Assembly: GCF_002104995.1 (NCBI RefSeq)
Contig: NW_024468410.1
Location: forward strand, 1-23,614
DNA length: 23,614 bases
Source: Linderina pennispora
Lineage: Eukaryota; Kickxellomycota; Kickxellomycetes; Kickxellales; Kickxellaceae
Direction: 5' to 3'
Within the stretch, counting starts at the first letter, position 1, and every line of letters begins with the position of its first letter. Made by a program: the position numbers and the translations under genes. The notes beneath the pieces are model-generated. The model was not told the DNA's origin. It saw only the letters and a program-made list of their open reading frames with translations, and did no database searches. This document shows, piece by piece, positions 16,681 to 23,614 of the stretch.

Positions 16681-17206
16681 CGGTGGAAGGCATGTGGTAA
16701 GTGATTCACATTTAATGCCGCGTGGTTTTCTCTGGTTTTGGCGGGTTCCTGGCCGGGGTTTCCATTTTCCGGTGCCAACACAATCGTTCGGTGCTGACGT
16801 AGGCATATGGAGCCTTGATTGGTGATTATGCGCGGGGTCGGTGCCTCTCTCATCTCTTGGAAGCTCTGTAAGCATATATCCATTCTAGCTGACTCCTTGC
16901 AAGCCTGGCTTTGTGTTTCTACAAAGCAGGCTCAAACACAGCGGATCATGATCAGGGGAGAGGGAAAGTCTTGCCAAGAGTGTGCAAAGAAAAGCTCGAA
17001 AAGGGCGCCTAGCTCCAATTCAAGAAACAGACGTGTGCCAAAGCTTGGCTGAACGCTAGCCAGCTCTGGAGATGTATATATTGAATGTGCATTCCAAGAC
17101 TTTGTAGACAATACCCATCCACCTTTTCCTGCCGCACATAGCACATTTACTCTACAATAACTTATTGTCATCTTACACATACATACAAAAGCATAATAGC
17201 ATCGCA
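16681..17206. other. Divergent intergenic region
   Basis: Promoter space shared by the aminotransferase (minus) and the first DUF4112-like gene (plus). TATATA at 17075-17080 serves the latter. tgattca near 16704 is one base off a Gcn4 site, a weak hint of amino-acid control. No gene seen. Confidence 0.4.
17075..17080 (+). promoter_or_regulatory. TATA box of the first DUF4112-like gene
   Basis: TATATA in gatgTATATAttg, about 127 bp before the ATG at 17207. Confidence 0.45.
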
Positions 17207-18031
17207 ATGGCGACAAGCAATTCTACAGTCAACCCCCGCGACTTTCTGCCGACACGCACAATGCTCGACGACGAGCACAGGTGCTTCGTTGAGCTGAGCG
17301 AGATGGCCCGACACTATGACGACCACATGCTGCCGCTGTGTGCCACGCTCGACAGCGTGTGTCCGCAGGCGACCAAAATCGCCCAGATCCAGTGCATCCC
17401 AATTATCGGCAACCTGGTCGTGTTTGGTTTGTCCATGCGTTTTGCGCTTCGCACATTGCACTTCAGGTGCTTCCAGAGACACCCAATTTGGTCAATGCTG
17501 CCGGTGATTCTGGTGGTCTTCGTTCTAGGCTTTATCCCGTTCGTAGGCGTCTGGGTTACGTTTAAGCTGCGTCCAATCTACAGGGCGTGGCTGATATTTA
17601 GCAAGGCCATTGACGAGGCTAATCTTATTCCGGGACCGTCGACGAGAGGCATGCAAGCTGAGTATCCATCGCATACGGCCGATGTTGTGTCCAAGGAGGA
17701 TGCGATCGAGAGCGGTGTGGCAGAGCATTACGACTTGGCAGCGGTCATTGATGAGTACAGCGACTTCACGCATTTCTCTGTCAACATGCCCCCACCCTCT
17801 ACCACTCCCGGCGACGAAAAATACCTTGGAGATACCGGTTCAGGCACGCCGACTACTTCCTGGACAAACTCCACTGCTGCTTCGCGGTCTGTTAGCCATG
17901 CCATTACTATGACCAAGCTGGAGGGCATGGGGCGCAAAGCACACCCCGAGTGCTTTCTCGACCTACATTCACCGACACACTCTGAGGAATCGCGCGGAGG
18001 GCTAAAGGGTCTATTCAAGCAGCGTAGCTGA
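17207..18031 (+). CDS. DUF4112-like membrane protein, tandem copy 1
   Basis: A 274-residue protein. After a soluble N-terminus come two hydrophobic segments at about 64-85 (CIPIIGNLVVFGLSMRFAL) and 95-117 (MLPVILVVFVLGFIPFVG), then a basic WVTFKLRP turn. This P-x-x-G-N ... G-F-I-P-x-V-G layout resembles DUF4112, a membrane family of unknown function. The C-terminal half (about 140-274) is Ser/Thr-rich, low in order and ends in a basic LKGLFKQRS. Start: first ATG; the frame extends upstream only via TTG. It is the first of three tandem same-strand paralogues. Family link by eye only; the function is not known. Confidence 0.7.
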   Translation: MATSNSTVNPRDFLPTRTMLDDEHRCFVELSEMARHYDDHMLPLCATLDSVCPQATKIAQIQCIPIIGNLVVFGLSMRFALRTLHFRCFQRHPIWSMLPVILVVFVLGFIPFVGVWVTFKLRPIYRAWLIFSKAIDEANLIPGPSTRGMQAEYPSHTADVVSKEDAIESGVAEHYDLAAVIDEYSDFTHFSVNMPPPSTTPGDEKYLGDTGSGTPTTSWTNSTAASRSVSHAITMTKLEGMGRKAHPECFLDLHSPTHSEESRGGLKGLFKQRS

Positions 18032-18094
18032 AAACGCGAACCCCTCGTGGCTTCCTTCACACAAAGAAAAATAATCCCTGTATTAAAATGTGGC

Positions 18095-18100
18095 AATAAA
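18095..18100 (+). terminator. Poly(A) signal of DUF4112-like copy 1
   Basis: AATAAA 64 bp past the stop codon. Confidence 0.5.
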
Positions 18101-18370
18101 AACATGTCGAAAGTCACAAAACCATGCATCTGATATCCTGGAAAGCATTTATCGAGCGGCTCCAAGTCTGGGGAAGTCGGCAAAAAGGGCCTTGCGGCGG
18201 GCTCTAGAGCCACCTGCCTCTTAATGCACCGGCACCCACCCCCGCATACAAGCAGTGACGTTGGCACTTTAAAAATACAAACCTCCTACTCGTTTACTTT
18301 TCTCTTCTCGAGTCCATTTGCATGTCTTCTCTTCAGTACTTTGCACACTATTCATATTTTTCCATCAAGG

Positions 18371-19459
18371 ATGGCAGACATCACGGGCTATGTCTACAAG
18401 CACCTCAGCAAGGACGAGCAGCACACGGTTGAGGCACTGCGCAAGGGCACTGAGCTCCTTGACAATACCCGCATTGGCATCCTTCCGCTCACTCTAAACG
18501 AATACCTCCTAATTTGCCCATTATTCAACCCCATCGTGATCATTCGCAACGCCCGGCAATATTACCAGCTCAAAAAGTTTGGCCACACGCACACACGAAC
18601 CAAGCGCAAGATATTCCGCAACTTTTTGAAAACGGCTGCAGTTGGCTTCATTCCTATATTCAATGTGCTGTGGACGCGTAAGTTCAGATGCAATCAGCGC
18701 AATATGCGGCTGGTCGAGCGGTCATTGCGCAAAGAGGAGTGCAGGTTCTTATTTGGTACCACGAGTCCGCCTGATGATGTACCGTTGCCAAGGAATGTGG
18801 AGAAACTGTTTGATAGCTGTCCAAAGTACGAGCGCCCGGCGAGATATGGACCCAATGCGACCATGGAGCTCAAAGAGAGCAACTGGTTGACGCATGTAGT
18901 AGATGTTTGCGAGTCCAGGTCGTCTACAGATGTGACACTGGCAGGATCTGAACACGAAATCAAGCCGGCAACCGAACCTACCAGAACGCCGCCTATTAAC
19001 ACGGCTGCAAGCGTGGCTATTAGCATGCCTAGGTCTATTCAATCTGAACTCGGCACAGGTGGAGATAGCATCTATGAGGATGCCACCAGCGAGCTATCCC
19101 GTAATCCATGGTCAGGACCATTCGCGGGCGCTGCACGCATGGTCCGTGTAACTACGGTGGTAAGTGAATGCACTGGCCGGCAGACACCCAGCGCGGCTAG
19201 CGTCACAGCTTTGCAGATGCGCGAGGGTATGCCAACCCCGCTGTTAGAAATCACGCCGGAAAGCGACACGTCAGGTCACGAGCTGGGCCAATGGCGCGAG
19301 CAGTCTGCCGAAAGCCTTCACAGAAAGGATGTCCGGATTTTAGAAAAGCAGGGCATGCGAGTACCATCGAGTACACCTACGCCTGCAGGCTGGACCAGCG
19401 CCCCATTTGCAGTGGCGCGATACTTTTACTCGTACTTGTGGCCACCATCGTCACCTTAG
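18371..19459 (+). CDS. DUF4112-like membrane protein, tandem copy 2 (divergent)
   Basis: A 362-residue protein. The core at about 43-104 (NEYLLICPLFNPIVIIRNA, then basic KKFGHTHTRTKRK, then FLKTAAVGFIPIFNVLW) parallels copy 1, including the G-F-I-P turn followed by basic residues, but the first glycine-asparagine pair is changed (N-P-I-V). The basic connector differs strongly. A long Ser/Thr/Pro-rich, probably disordered tail follows (about 125-345), ending in a hydrophobic YFYSYLWPPSSP. The start at 18371 is an ATG after a pyrimidine-rich leader; the open frame reaches upstream, but that part is non-coding in look. Poly(A) signal at 19473. Function unknown. Confidence 0.7.
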   Translation: MADITGYVYKHLSKDEQHTVEALRKGTELLDNTRIGILPLTLNEYLLICPLFNPIVIIRNARQYYQLKKFGHTHTRTKRKIFRNFLKTAAVGFIPIFNVLWTRKFRCNQRNMRLVERSLRKEECRFLFGTTSPPDDVPLPRNVEKLFDSCPKYERPARYGPNATMELKESNWLTHVVDVCESRSSTDVTLAGSEHEIKPATEPTRTPPINTAASVAISMPRSIQSELGTGGDSIYEDATSELSRNPWSGPFAGAARMVRVTTVVSECTGRQTPSAASVTALQMREGMPTPLLEITPESDTSGHELGQWREQSAESLHRKDVRILEKQGMRVPSSTPTPAGWTSAPFAVARYFYSYLWPPSSP

Positions 19460-19472
19460 ATAAGTGTGCATT

Positions 19473-19478
19473 AATAAA
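19473..19478 (+). terminator. Poly(A) signal of DUF4112-like copy 2
   Basis: AATAAA about 14 bp past the stop codon, followed by a catgaaaaca tandem pair (about 19495-19514). Confidence 0.45.
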
Positions 19479-19842
19479 CAGCAGCATCAACAAGCATGAA
19501 AACACATGAAAACACGCGGAAATAGTATGCGCGCCGAGTCTACATCAGCTCTTGACATGGTCGCGATTCATAGTGAATTCGCTAGCACCCGGTTCAATGA
19601 ATCCCGCTTTCTACGTCGTGACTGCCTGCGATTGCGCTATTTTGTTTAAAGTCACGACTGCCCTTTCTGCAGAGCATTTTTGTCCGGGTTACAATAGCAA
19701 CTGAAAGCCCTCTGCTAATGTAGCAAAAATAGGCTGTAAGTGACATTCTGCTTTTTGGTCTCGAATTCTGCTGCAAACAAACTATACCGGAGCTGCTTCA
19801 TTCCAGTTTTAATTTCCACAGCGGTACATCCATATCCGCTTT
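19479..19842. other. Spacer between DUF4112-like copies 2 and 3
   Basis: A+T-rich. A GGTTCAA-like stretch near 19591 recalls a tRNA T-loop but no tRNA fold surrounds it. No gene seen. Confidence 0.4.
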
Positions 19843-19848
19843 TATAAA
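19843..19848 (+). promoter_or_regulatory. TATA box of DUF4112-like copy 3
   Basis: TATAAA in gctttTATAAAgaac, about 141 bp before the ATG at 19989. Confidence 0.5.
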
Positions 19849-19988
19849 GAACGAGTGCCTTGCACGACCATGGGCCTGTCCCTCCCTATGGCACAACTCC
19901 TCTGCATTCCATAGCCTCATCCATTATTGCATTTCCCCTATTTCATTACCGATTCACTTACTTCATTCCAGTCCCCCATCTCTGACTC

Positions 19989-20877
19989 ATGCCCTTCAAT
20001 GGCGACGTCGCTCTTCAGGCCAACGAGCTGACTCATCGTGCAGACGACAATGACCGGGTCCAGTACCAGCTGTGGTTTCCGTTTGCCAAGCACCCGACCT
20101 GGCAGCTGGTCCCTATTGCTGGCAACATCATGGTGTTTTATCGACACCCTGCGGTTTGTGCATGCTGTGAATAGCCTGTTTGTGATCCCTGGTTCTGAGA
20201 TCCTCCTGGTCTACCTCAAAATCACAAGCATACTGTTTCTCGGTATGATTCCTTGCGTCGGATTCTTGTTAACACTTACACTGAAGCCATGCCTCTGCTA
20301 CATGAGGATCGCCACAGCGTGTCTGCCGACCTACGGCCTGCGTGTCCCACCGACGCCATTCATTAATGTGGTGGACATGTTTTCACCATGCAACCCTATC
20401 CACAATAATCCCGCTACTCAGCGTAGCCAACTGAGCAAGCAGTCTGATATGACTGTCATTGATGTGGACGGCGCACGGCCGCAGTACTTTTCGCCGCTTG
20501 TTTTGTTGCCCAAGGACAACGTGCAGGCATGGATGGATTATACTCTGCGTGACGAGCGTACCCCTTATAGTCGTGTATCACTGTCGCACTCTGTCGACCA
20601 TCCAGCATGCGTCATGTATGCAGTGAGGCCAACAGATGTCAACCGCGAGTCGGTGCGTACCCGGTGCATGCGCTCAAACATGGTATACCCTAACAAGCTA
20701 AAGAGTTCGAGCTGCACAAGTCTTGATACCAAGTCGAAGAAGATAGCCAAGGGCAAGCACATGAGCCTAACTATAGACAGGCGCAGGTCGCTCAAGCTCC
20801 TGTTTCCCCTTGAGAAACAGAGTGCCAGCGTTGGCAAGGAGTGCGCAATAAAGGAACCTCAAGGGGCTGACCGTTGA
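19989..20877 (+). CDS. DUF4112-like membrane protein, tandem copy 3, frameshifted
   Basis: Third paralogue. The first frame (ATG 19989) reaches KHPTWQLVPIAGNIMVF, matching copy 1 CIPIIGNLVVF, then goes out of frame and stops at about 20174. The continuation is one base over: IDTLRFVHAVNSLF, LKITSILFLGMIPCVGFLL and LTLKPCLCYMR, matching the second hydrophobic segment and the following basic turn of copy 1, and stays open to 20877. Dropping one T from the run at 20136-20139 would restore a frame of about 295 residues. The tail is Ser/Arg-rich with several basic clusters (RRRSLKLLF). Homology on both sides of the break argues for a sequencing or assembly indel or a very recent mutation. Confidence 0.65.
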
Positions 20878-21531
20878 TGTCCTAAAAGCCGCTGCATAGG
20901 ATGCATGCTCTCTTTGATGCTCTTTGGGTTCTGTCAATGTATTCGATAGCTTCTAATCATACAATGCAGGAATGTCTGCCCTTGCCTTATACTTTTTTTG
21001 CTTCCCAGACTGGAGGAAACAACTGCCTTTTGGATTCTGCTAGATAATGGCACTGCACACAGTTGCAGCACATCGCCAACATGTCCCCCGATAAATGCCT
21101 AAAATCTGAGCCGAGGGGAACATCAGGTCAGGTCAGGTCACTGCGCAGTACCAGATCCTCGAGTTGTCAGGTGGCTTGCAACACACTACCACCTGCCTAA
21201 AGAAGGACTCTTTAGGCACGAGAGGGTAATCCACGGGATGGTAATCCAGGGGGCTGAGAGCGTGGGTGCGATAGTGCGTAGCTACATGGGAAGCTCCGCA
21301 CGGCGCGGAATATCCGAGTTGCAGAAAGAGTGTGTACTGTAGCAAATGAACGCAAAAATGCCACGGCATGGATCTGCGTTCCCGGTTCCTAAATCGCGGC
21401 GGCCGCGTACGTCAGCGCCCCTGCCGGCCGAGGACAATAAATGGGTGCAGCTGCTGATTCTTCGACCTGTGCCCTTTGTTCTCTATTCTCGCAGCTTTAT
21501 CCTACACTAACTGGCACCCATAGGAAGCGCA
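20878..21531. other. Spacer with small repeats upstream of the helical-protein gene
   Basis: caggt is repeated three times at 21124-21140. A perfect 9-bp stem with a 7-base loop lies at 21194-21218 (tgcctaaag/ctttaggca). Neither has a known role. A possible weak TATA (aataaat) sits near 21436. No gene recognised. Confidence 0.5.
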
Positions 21532-22080
21532 ATGGACACTGATGCTAGCCCCGCCCTCTCATACAATGACCTCTACGAACTGATCGTGAAGTTCAGAACG
21601 GGCCACTTCCAGCGTGTAATGGAGCTGGGAAATCAGGAGAAACTTAACGAGAGAAAGGCAGCAGACATCGAACGCAAGAGGAGGGCCATAAAGGAGGAGT
21701 CGGTGGGCAAGTCGCAGGATGAGATCGCAAAGCTAATGGGTAGGTTGCTGCGGAGATAAAGAGCGATGCCACAAGCATCGTAATGCGTCCGCTTGGTAGC
21801 ACACTTGTATGTAGCAGTGCTGGCAGTGACTGACATATACAGCGTAGAATGATGCACCTTGGATACTGTAGACGCTGCTGAGAAGGATGTAGAGCAGATG
21901 AGCTCGATGCAGGACTGGTCAGTTTCACATGGGCTCAAGAAGGCCGACAAGATTATTGAGGATACTCTGAAGGAGCTCATAGAGCACGCTGACCAGTTCC
22001 CCGAGAAGCTACTCAAAATTATCCCTGACCCCTACCAAAAAACCGTACGTGAGCACGCAGCCAAGACTAGCAAGCAATAA
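21532..22080 (+). CDS. Unrecognised helical protein, two exons
   Basis: Proposed structure: exon 1 at 21532-21739, intron 21740-21871 (132 bp, donor GTAGGT, acceptor ctgTAG, a ctgac-type branch site about 40 bases before the acceptor) and exon 2 at 21872-22080. The codon is split after its first base and regenerates Asp. Without splicing the first frame ends at 21759. AG sites nearer the branch site lead straight into stops, which fixes the acceptor. The product is about 138 residues, highly charged and almost all helical (LNERKAADIERKRRAI, LKKADKIIEDTLKELIEHA), ending in DPYQKTVREHAAKTSKQ. No signal peptide or membrane segment. The stop overlaps an AATAAA. I do not recognise a family. Confidence 0.6.
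21740..21871 (+). other. Predicted spliceosomal intron
   Basis: GTAGGT donor, TAG acceptor, 132 bp, stops in all sense frames. One of the few introns suggested in this window. Confidence 0.55.
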
Positions 22081-22586
22081 AAGAACATGCCTATTTGCGG
22101 AACAGCAGGCATCAAGTAAATGAAGTAGGCTAATAGTCTCATCTTGCTGCCATAGTTTTGACTTACCCGAGGTGTGCCAACAAAGCACTAGCAATGGTAG
22201 AGCATAGGATTTTGTCATAAAAATACCGAGTAAATGTGCTGTGAACTGAATCCAACCACTACACGCTGGAGCATCAACAGCAATAGCACTATGCTGCATC
22301 CTCTAGCACATGGACAGCATTTGTACTATGTGCGTTTACTAAAGTAAACAGGCGTTATACGCGGCGTTTTAGAATGCGACATGAGAAATACTAAGCAGCT
22401 AAACCGATAAAAGAAAAGAAAGAGAAGAGAGTTCTTCAGAGAACTGCTTAGCATTACATAGTCGGTGAGTCGTCAAGGCAGGATTTTCCTAACACAGCGA
22501 CTTGCCGATATAGGACTGGCCATATAGTCCATCGACTGGCGTCCAGCAGATCGAAACCCTAGGCACATACCTCCACAGGAGAATAG
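22081..22586. other. Spacer, possibly holding upstream exons of the next gene
   Basis: A GTGAGT donor-like site lies at 22465-22470 and would pair with the acceptor at 22585-22586 (intron about 122 bp), but I find no ATG exon before it. Nothing else recognised. Confidence 0.3.
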
Positions 22587-22760
22587 CTGGTGGAAGCAGT
22601 GGCCGCTTCAGCCACCGACATGCACCGAGAGCTGACTGATACCATCAATGGCATGAGGGTGAACTTGAATAACCTCCAGGAAACCGTCCTTAGCGAGACC
22701 AGAGTGAACCGCGATATGCTGGGGAATATTCTAAACATTACCGAAAAGCTGGACTCTTAA
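22587..22760 (+). CDS. Small coiled-coil protein, probable last exon
   Basis: An open frame from just after a TAG that could be a 3' splice site (22585-22586), reading LVEAVAASATDM, then MHRELTDTINGMRVNLNNL, QETVLSETRVNRDMLGN and ILNITEKLDS. If no upstream exon exists, ATG 22620 gives 46 residues. Clear heptad spacing of Leu/Ile/Met indicates a coiled coil. Size and pattern recall small kinetochore (DASH, for example Dad2) or trafficking subunits, but this is only a guess. The upstream part of the gene is unresolved. Confidence 0.45.
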   Translation: MVEAVAASATDMHRELTDTINGMRVNLNNLQETVLSETRVNRDMLGNILNITEKLDS

Positions 22761-23054
22761 GCTGGCTTCAGTTTTGCTCACATTAGAACCTCAATGTAAC
22801 CATGTATCAACCCGTGCCCGCGTATCTTTGTTTTACCCCCCACCTCCCATGTGGATGATGTGAAAACCTGGCCAAATGATTAGGAGGGGAAAGCCAGCCG
22901 GCCAAAGGCTCGGTCCGAAACTTCACACCTCTAGCGGCTATGACCTGTTGCCAATAAACGAACAATATATTTGCCCGTATATGTTATCCTGCCCATCCGG
23001 CAGCACCATTCCTTGCATCTTTCAAATAGCTGTGCATCTCTGAAGGTAAAAACA
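22761..23054. other. Promoter spacer of the CBM14 gene
   Basis: Contains TATAT at about 22966-22970, 87 bp before the CBM14 ATG, in the same range as other secreted-protein genes here. No gene seen. Confidence 0.4.
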
Positions 23055-23315
23055 ATGCGCAGCTCGGCTATCATCCTCTCTCTTGTTGGACTCGCCCTAG
23101 GCAAGAATCAGTTCTGCGTCAAGAACGGCGACGGCAACTACGTGTTCCAGGGATCGTGCTCACGGTTCTACTCGTGCGCCAACGGATTCGGGTGGCTGCA
23201 GGACTGCCCAGGCGACCTGCTGCTGTTCGACACGGAGTTAATGGAGTGCGTGTGGCACGAAAAGGTGCAGTGTGGCGACCGGCCTGTTGAGGCGCGTGGA
23301 TCTTCGGACAACTGA
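23055..23315 (+). CDS. Secreted single-domain chitin-binding protein (CBM14/peritrophin-A)
   Basis: An 86-residue protein. A signal peptide covers about 1-16 (MRSSAIILSLVGLALG), then one six-cysteine domain: Cys21-x13-Cys35-x5-Cys41-x9-Cys51-x13-Cys65-x7-Cys73, which fits every interval of the CBM14 consensus. Aromatics typical of sugar contact are present (FYSC, FGWLQDC, CVWHEKVQC). It ends in a short hydrophilic tail. The start is the internal ATG at 23055, which begins the signal peptide; a frame from 22971 lacks one. It likely binds chitin outside the cell. CBM14 is common in arthropods and less common in fungi, where the known example (Cladosporium Avr4) shields hyphal chitin from chitinases. 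That role here is inference. Confidence 0.88.
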   Translation: MRSSAIILSLVGLALGKNQFCVKNGDGNYVFQGSCSRFYSCANGFGWLQDCPGDLLLFDTELMECVWHEKVQCGDRPVEARGSSDN

Positions 23316-23448
23316 GAGTGTCGGCAGCAGCACTGGAGATAAGGCAGCAGAAAGCGGTCTCGCTGACGGATATTGCTTTCTTATTTCTTTTGTTGAAGGT
23401 GAATTCGACTTTACCCCTCATTTCGCAACCTTTTTCTTCTCTCTCCAA

Positions 23449-23614
23449 ATGGCCGGGTCGACAGTGAAGACAGTCGTGGCGCTCATTGCCCTCTACTACA
23501 GCTATAAGGCCGTGTGCTATCTCTGGACAAAGGACACAACCAAGAACCAGTCGCGCAGGCGTGCGCCCCTGCCGTACCGCAAATACACGAAGCGCGAATT
23601 GTCGCAATTCACGG
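23449..23614 (+). CDS. Membrane-anchored Dap1/MAPR-like (cytochrome b5-type haem domain) protein, 5' part
   Basis: The first 55 codons, cut by the window end. An N-terminal membrane segment at about 6-27 (VKTVVALIALYYSYKAVCYL) is followed by a basic linker and APLPYRKYTKRELSQFT. That last stretch fits the start of the cytochrome b5-like haem-binding domain in Dap1/progesterone-receptor-membrane-component proteins (Y-x-x-[FY]-T-x-x-E-L-x-x-F). Known members support P450 enzymes in sterol synthesis. Only the entrance to the domain is visible, so the call is tentative. Confidence 0.5.
   Translation, partial: MAGSTVKTVVALIALYYSYKAVCYLWTKDTTKNQSRRRAPLPYRKYTKRELSQFT

Noticed and set aside
19591-19605. 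GGTTCAA-like stretch resembling a tRNA T-loop
   Set aside because: The loop length is wrong and no acceptor, D or anticodon arms can be formed around it.
1-23614. CRISPR array, rRNA or bacterial operon
   Set aside because: No regularly spaced repeats, no rRNA signature and all recognisable genes are eukaryotic.

Overview
The window looks like nuclear DNA of a fungus, most likely an early-diverging filamentous lineage; Kickxellomycotina-like is my guess from overall style, not something I can prove. Support comes from compact genes that are mostly intronless, G+C-rich coding against A+T-rich spacers, TATA boxes 70-140 bp before ATGs, AATAAA-type 3' signals, an endocytic Sla2/End4 homologue, a fungal-type GATA factor, a membrane P450 and a cytosolic-type branched-chain aminotransferase.

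Layout. 1-1170 holds no confident gene. 1357-2236 (+) is a GATA zinc-finger regulator with a one-base frameshift inside the finger. 2430-5633 (+) is a complete Sla2/End4-type actin-endocytosis adaptor. 5.7-9 kb carries four tiny minus-strand genes (6322-6465, 7022-7162, 7954-8100, 8746-8889). Each encodes a 46-48 residue secreted precursor with one cysteine pattern, C-P-x6-C-x(4-5)-C-x-C. Possible decayed relatives lie on the plus strand at 5737 and about 10037. 10.4-11.3 kb is a repeat zone. 11812-13365 (+) is a complete cytochrome P450. 13759-15292 (+) is a Fanzor-type (eukaryotic TnpB-like, OMEGA) RuvC nuclease gene. Its RuvC core and zinc finger are intact, but its N-terminal half is replaced by a roughly 350-bp promoter-bearing module that also occurs alone at 10388-10750.

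15434-16537 (-) is the branched-chain aminotransferase, convergent with the Fanzor gene. 17207-20877 (+) holds three tandem, diverged DUF4112-like membrane proteins, the third with a one-base frameshift. 21532-22080 (+) is a two-exon helical protein and 22587-22760 (+) the last exon of a small coiled-coil protein; I recognise neither. 23055-23315 (+) is a secreted single-domain chitin-binding (CBM14/peritrophin-A) protein. 23449 to the window end (+) is the start of a membrane-anchored protein resembling Dap1/MAPR.

The genes do not form one pathway. The two stretches that stand out are the secreted-peptide cluster, a candidate undescribed family, and the Fanzor locus with its shared 5' module. 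The SSP cluster and the CBM14 protein together suggest a secretome-rich neighbourhood facing other organisms or a chitinous host, which is inference.
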